From CAZCFB01 sp964511535 (GTDB lineage: Bacteria > Myxococcota_A > Polyangia > GCA-2747355 > CAZCFB01), in assembly GCA_964511535.1 (NCBI GenBank), contig CAZEFW010000248.1, forward strand, positions 1-8,492: a stretch of DNA of 8,492 nucleotides, read 5' to 3'. The position numbers and the translations under genes are program-made. The notes under the pieces were generated by a model. The model was not told the origin of the DNA and searched no databases. It was given only the letters and a program-made list of their open reading frames with translations. Of the stretch, positions 6,536 through 8,492 are shown in pieces; the stretch's first letter is position 1, and every line of letters starts with the position of its first letter.

Positions 6536-6646
6536 TCACTCCCTCCTCAACATACCTCGGGTAGCCGCCGCGGTCCGCACCTGCCATGGCCAGATCGATC
6601 TTTGCCATGGCCAGCGGTCGCTCGGCCGGCAGACCGTGACTTTCAT
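6536..6646 (-). CDS. Trp-rich 36-residue small ORF, possible leader peptide
   Basis: An ATG at 6646 is preceded by AAGGAG (6658-6653) with a six-base spacer, one of the best ribosome binding sites in the window. The frame runs 36 codons to a TGA only seven bases before the histidine-kinase ATG. The peptide begins MKVTVCRPSD and contains two WPWQ motifs in a seven-residue period (RWPWQRSI, then WPWQVR), so four of 36 residues are Trp. It ends GMLRRE. The kinase's own GGAGGG is formed by the last Arg-Arg-Glu codons, so a ribosome finishing here would be placed to restart on the kinase. No known family is recognised. It could be a regulatory leader peptide, a small functional protein, or a chance ORF over a repeated operator. 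Conservation in relatives would decide. Confidence 0.5.
   Translation of the reverse strand: MKVTVCRPSDRWPWQRSIWPWQVRTAAATRGMLRRE
6582..6614. repeat. 12-bp direct repeat, also an inverted repeat, 21 bp apart
   Basis: TGCCATGGCCAG occurs at 6582-6593 and again, exactly, at 6603-6614. Each copy contains the palindrome GCCATGGC, so the copies can also pair as an eight-base-pair hairpin stem (6583-6590 with 6604-6611). Between them lies a second palindrome, AGATCGATCT (6592-6601). The 21-base offset equals two helical turns, as expected for paired regulator sites. It also equals seven codons in the small minus-strand ORF, where the repeat encodes WPWQ twice. Confidence 0.75.
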
Positions 6647-6667
6647 CGCCCTCTCCTTGTGCGTGAA

Positions 6668-6673
6668 AAAATA
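6668..6673 (-). promoter_or_regulatory. Weak -10 candidate for the small-ORF/kinase operon
   Basis: TATTTT on the minus strand, preceded by TG, lies 22 bases before the small-ORF ATG. It would place a transcript start just upstream of the AAGGAG. No matching -35 is seen at 16-18 bases, so the element would need an activator or be incorrect. Confidence 0.22.
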
Positions 6674-6675
6674 CA

Positions 6676-6694
6676 CCATGCCCCATTTCATGGG
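6676..6694. promoter_or_regulatory. Inverted repeat between divergent promoters, operator candidate
   Basis: CCATG (6676-6680) and CATGG (6689-6693) are inverted arms separated by eight bases. Nested inside is CCCAT-TTC-ATGGG (6682-6694). The element abuts the TTGACA of the hcp promoter candidate on one side and the minus-strand -10 candidate on the other. It is therefore well placed for a regulator controlling both directions. It does not match a site I can name. Confidence 0.35.
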
Positions 6695-6722
6695 TTGACA
6701 CGCCAGCCCAATTTGGTATTCA
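6695..6722 (+). promoter_or_regulatory. hcp promoter candidate
   Basis: A perfect TTGACA at 6695-6700 is followed, after 16 bases, by TATTCA (6717-6722), a poor -10. A strong -35 with a weak -10 is common in regulated promoters. The expected start near 6729 would leave about 53 bases of leader. That leader contains the inverted repeat ATCCG-CAA-CGGAT (6749-6761) ahead of the ribosome binding site. Other -10 choices downstream, such as TACTTT at 6733-6738, cannot be excluded. Confidence 0.4.
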
Positions 6723-6735
6723 TGTTCCTAAATAC
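6716..6735. promoter_or_regulatory. 20-bp imperfect palindrome over the hcp -10 region
   Basis: GTATT at 6716-6720 is inverted to AATAC at 6731-6735, with further symmetric matches inside (7 of 10 pairs). It overlaps the -10 candidate and the expected start site, the position of a repressor operator. The AAATAC half resembles part of the NsrR consensus (AAATRCATC), but the other half does not fit, so an NO-responsive repressor is only a suggestion. Confidence 0.35.
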
Positions 6736-6781
6736 TTTTTAAACTCTCATCCGCAACGGATATTCAAATAGGAGATCACAA

Positions 6782-8428
6782 ATGAACAGCTTCTGTTTTC
6801 AGTGCGAGCAGACCTTCCAGGGCACCGGCTGCACCGAGATCGGCATGTGCGGCAAGGACAAGGATTCCTCCCTGCTTCAGGACCTCATCGGCTACGGCTG
6901 CAAGGGCGTGGCGCAGTACGCCCACCGGGCGCGCCAGCTGGGCGTGGTGGACGCCGAGACCGACCAGTTCGTGCTGGAGGCGATCTTCGCCACCGTGACC
7001 AACGTCAACTTCGACCCCGAGCGCCTGGGCGGCATCGCCGACGCCCTGGCCGAGACCCGCGACAAGATCAAGGGGCTGTACGAGCAGGCCGCGCGCGCTG
7101 CCGGCCAGGAGCCCGAGGTGCTGGGCGGCCCCGCCACCTGGACCCCCGAGGAAGACCTCGATGACATGATCAAGCAGGGCGAGGCCATCGGCCTGCTCAA
7201 GCGCCGCGACGCCGAGAACGAGGACATCTTCAGCCTGCGCGAGCTGGTCTACTACGGCGTCAAGGGCCTGGCTGCCTACGCCTACCACGCCCAGGTCTTC
7301 GACGTGACCGACGATGAGGTCTACGGCTTCGTGTACGAGGCGCTCAACGCGCTTACCGAGGAGAAGTCCGCCGAGGAGCTCACCGGCCTGGCCCTCAAGA
7401 CCGGCGAGGTGAACCTCACCGTCATGGCCCTGCTGGACAAGGCCAACACCGAAGCCTACGGCCACCCGGAGCCCACCAGCGTGCGCATGACCCCGGTCAA
7501 GGGCAAGGCGATCCTGGTCTCGGGTCATGACCTGAAGGACCTCAAGGCCCTGCTGGAGCAGACCGAGGGCAAGGGGATCAACATCTACACCCACGGCGAG
7601 ATGCTGCCGGCCCACGGCTACCCCGAGCTGAAGAAGCACGCCCACCTGGTGGGTAACTTCGGCGGCGCGTGGCAGAACCAGATCGAGGAGTTCAAGACCT
7701 TCCCCGGCGCCATCCTGATGACCACCAACTGCATCCAGCGCCCGGACCTGAACTACAAGAACCGCATCTTCACCGCCGGCCCTGTGGCCTGGCCCGAGGT
7801 CGCCCACTGCGATGACCACGACTTCTCCGCGGTCATCGAGGCCGCTCTGGCCGCGCCGGGCTTCGAGGAGGACGCCCCGGAGGAGACCAGCATGACCGGC
7901 TTCGCCCGCAACGCGGTGATGAGCGTGGCTGGCCAGGTGATCGACGGCGTGAAAGCCGGCGCCATCAAGCACTTCTTCCTCATCGGCGGCTGCGACGGCG
8001 ACAAGCTGGGCCGCAACTACTACACCGAGCTGGCCCAGAAGGTGCCCGAGGACTGCGTCATCCTGACCCTGGCGTGCGGCAAGTACCGCTTCAACAAGCT
8101 CGACTTCGGCGACATCGGCGGCATCCCGCGGCTGCTGGACATCGGCCAGTGCAACGACGCCTACTCCGCGATCCAGATCGCCGCGGCCCTGGCCGAGGCG
8201 TTCGAGACCGACGTCAACGGCCTGCCCCTGTCCATGGTGCTCTCCTGGTACGAGCAGAAGGCGGTGGTTATCCTGCTGAGCCTGCTGCACCTGGGCATCA
8301 AGAACATCCGCCTCGGGCCCAGCCTGCCGGCCTTCGTCAGCCCCAACGTGCTGAACCTGCTGGTGGAGAACTTCCAGCTCACCCCCATCACCACGCCGGA
8401 CGCCGACCTCGAGGCGATGCTCGGGTAG
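6782..8428 (+). CDS. hcp: Hybrid cluster protein (hydroxylamine reductase), class I
   Basis: A 548-residue cytosolic iron-sulfur enzyme that reduces hydroxylamine to ammonia in vitro; the family is linked to NO reduction and protein S-nitrosylation in vivo. The N-terminus has Cys5, Cys8, Cys17 and Cys23 (C-x2-C-x8-C-x5-C), the cubane-cluster spacing of class I proteins such as those of Desulfovibrio, rather than the enterobacterial spacing. By alignment to known ligand motifs, the hybrid-cluster ligands are all present: His249 (SGHD), Glu273 (HGEML), Cys317 (TNCIQ), Cys404 (GGCDGD, the persulfide position), Cys432 (ACGKYRF), Cys457 (GQCND) and Glu491 (SWYEQKA). Length is typical. AGGAG (6770-6774) lies seven bases before the ATG. 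It is divergent from a small ORF and histidine kinase across an AT-rich, palindrome-rich region. No hcr reductase gene is seen in the 64 bases after it, so its electron donor is unknown. Confidence 0.97.
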   Translation: MNSFCFQCEQTFQGTGCTEIGMCGKDKDSSLLQDLIGYGCKGVAQYAHRARQLGVVDAETDQFVLEAIFATVTNVNFDPERLGGIADALAETRDKIKGLYEQAARAAGQEPEVLGGPATWTPEEDLDDMIKQGEAIGLLKRRDAENEDIFSLRELVYYGVKGLAAYAYHAQVFDVTDDEVYGFVYEALNALTEEKSAEELTGLALKTGEVNLTVMALLDKANTEAYGHPEPTSVRMTPVKGKAILVSGHDLKDLKALLEQTEGKGINIYTHGEMLPAHGYPELKKHAHLVGNFGGAWQNQIEEFKTFPGAILMTTNCIQRPDLNYKNRIFTAGPVAWPEVAHCDDHDFSAVIEAALAAPGFEEDAPEETSMTGFARNAVMSVAGQVIDGVKAGAIKHFFLIGGCDGDKLGRNYYTELAQKVPEDCVILTLACGKYRFNKLDFGDIGGIPRLLDIGQCNDAYSAIQIAAALAEAFETDVNGLPLSMVLSWYEQKAVVILLSLLHLGIKNIRLGPSLPAFVSPNVLNLLVENFQLTPITTPDADLEAMLG

Positions 8429-8447
8429 GGGGCGCGGCGCAGCCCCC
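8428..8447 (+). terminator. Stem-loop at the hcp stop codon
   Basis: GGGGGC (8428-8433) can pair with GCCCCC (8442-8447) around an eight-base loop, starting at the last base of the hcp stop codon. It is followed by more C rather than a T-run, so it is a terminator-like hairpin only. The surrounding homopolymers make the local sequence doubtful. Confidence 0.25.
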
Positions 8448-8490
8448 CCCCCCAGCGAGAAAGGAGAAGCGGAAAAGGGGGGGGGGGGGG
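8443..8490. other. Homopolymer-rich window end, probable low-quality sequence
   Basis: An 11-base C run (8443-8453) and a 14-base G run (8477-8490) flank a purine-rich segment. Such runs are unlike anything else in the window and are typical of read-end or contig-end error. If real, the two runs could base-pair, or the G run could form a quadruplex. No gene is called here. Confidence 0.6.
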
Positions 8491-8492
8491 CC

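Noticed and set aside
5848..6564. Open 238-codon plus frame over the histidine kinase
   Set aside because: The kinase boxes on the minus strand are intact, and this frame is a compositional shadow.
6426..6701. Open 91-codon minus frame over the kinase leader
   Set aside because: It overlaps the kinase N-terminus by about 100 bases and lacks a good ribosome binding site at its ATG. The small ORF starting at 6646 in another frame has a far better initiation region and stops just before the kinase.
6695..6711. FNR/CRP-like box at the TTGAC upstream of hcp
   Set aside because: Only the left half fits. The expected right half (ATCAA or GTCAA) reads CAGCC, so TTGACA is better read as a -35.
6776..8290. 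Open 504-codon frame antisense to hcp
   Set aside because: hcp on the plus strand is a certain gene. The antisense frame is low-complexity (Val, Leu, Gly, Ala, Asp, His), as expected of a GC-rich shadow frame, and matches no family.
1..8492. CRISPR arrays, tRNA or rRNA genes, insertion sequences
   Set aside because: No regularly spaced repeats, cloverleaf-like segments, transposase reading frames or terminal inverted repeats were seen on either strand.

Overview
The window is a GC-rich bacterial chromosomal segment carrying eight ordinary protein genes and one probable small ORF. The mix is a cytosolic two-component pair, a Sec-exported START protein, a class I hybrid cluster protein and mostly Shine-Dalgarno-led genes. 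It suggests a Pseudomonadota-like or former 'deltaproteobacterial' organism with an anaerobic or microaerobic life. The assignment is inferred from gene content, and no rRNA or tRNA is present to confirm it. No CRISPR array, transposase or phage gene was seen.

Left part (1-1623). An ABC-2 type transporter permease on the minus strand diverges from a HAD-superfamily hydrolase on the plus strand, with only 23 bases between the best starts. No ABC ATPase gene is visible beside the permease. The first 100 bases hold short tandem repeats and a stem-loop but no gene.

Middle part (1640-4406). Three plus-strand genes form a probable operon: a secreted START-domain protein, a single-pass membrane protein, and a small helical protein of unknown function. 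The membrane protein has a TPR-like solenoid and a C-terminal domain that looks like a retropepsin-type aspartic protease lacking its catalytic DTG. The first gap is 29 bases and the last two genes overlap by 4 bases (ATGA). Genes in this left half appear to use -10 hexamers placed 6-10 bases before the start codon, so leaderless transcripts are possible for three of them.

Right part (4432-8428). A soluble PAS histidine kinase and a response regulator with a C-terminal Cys/His cluster form a minus-strand pair. Ahead of the kinase is a 36-residue Trp-rich small ORF with a strong ribosome binding site. These diverge from hcp, which encodes the hybrid cluster protein (hydroxylamine reductase / NO-detoxification enzyme) and retains every cluster ligand. 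The AT-rich intergenic region carries several palindromes and a plausible promoter. The arrangement suggests that nitrosative or redox stress is the shared theme, but the response regulator lacks a DNA-binding domain, so direct control of hcp by the pair is not shown.

The last 50 bases contain an 11-base C run and a 14-base G run that look like a low-quality contig end.
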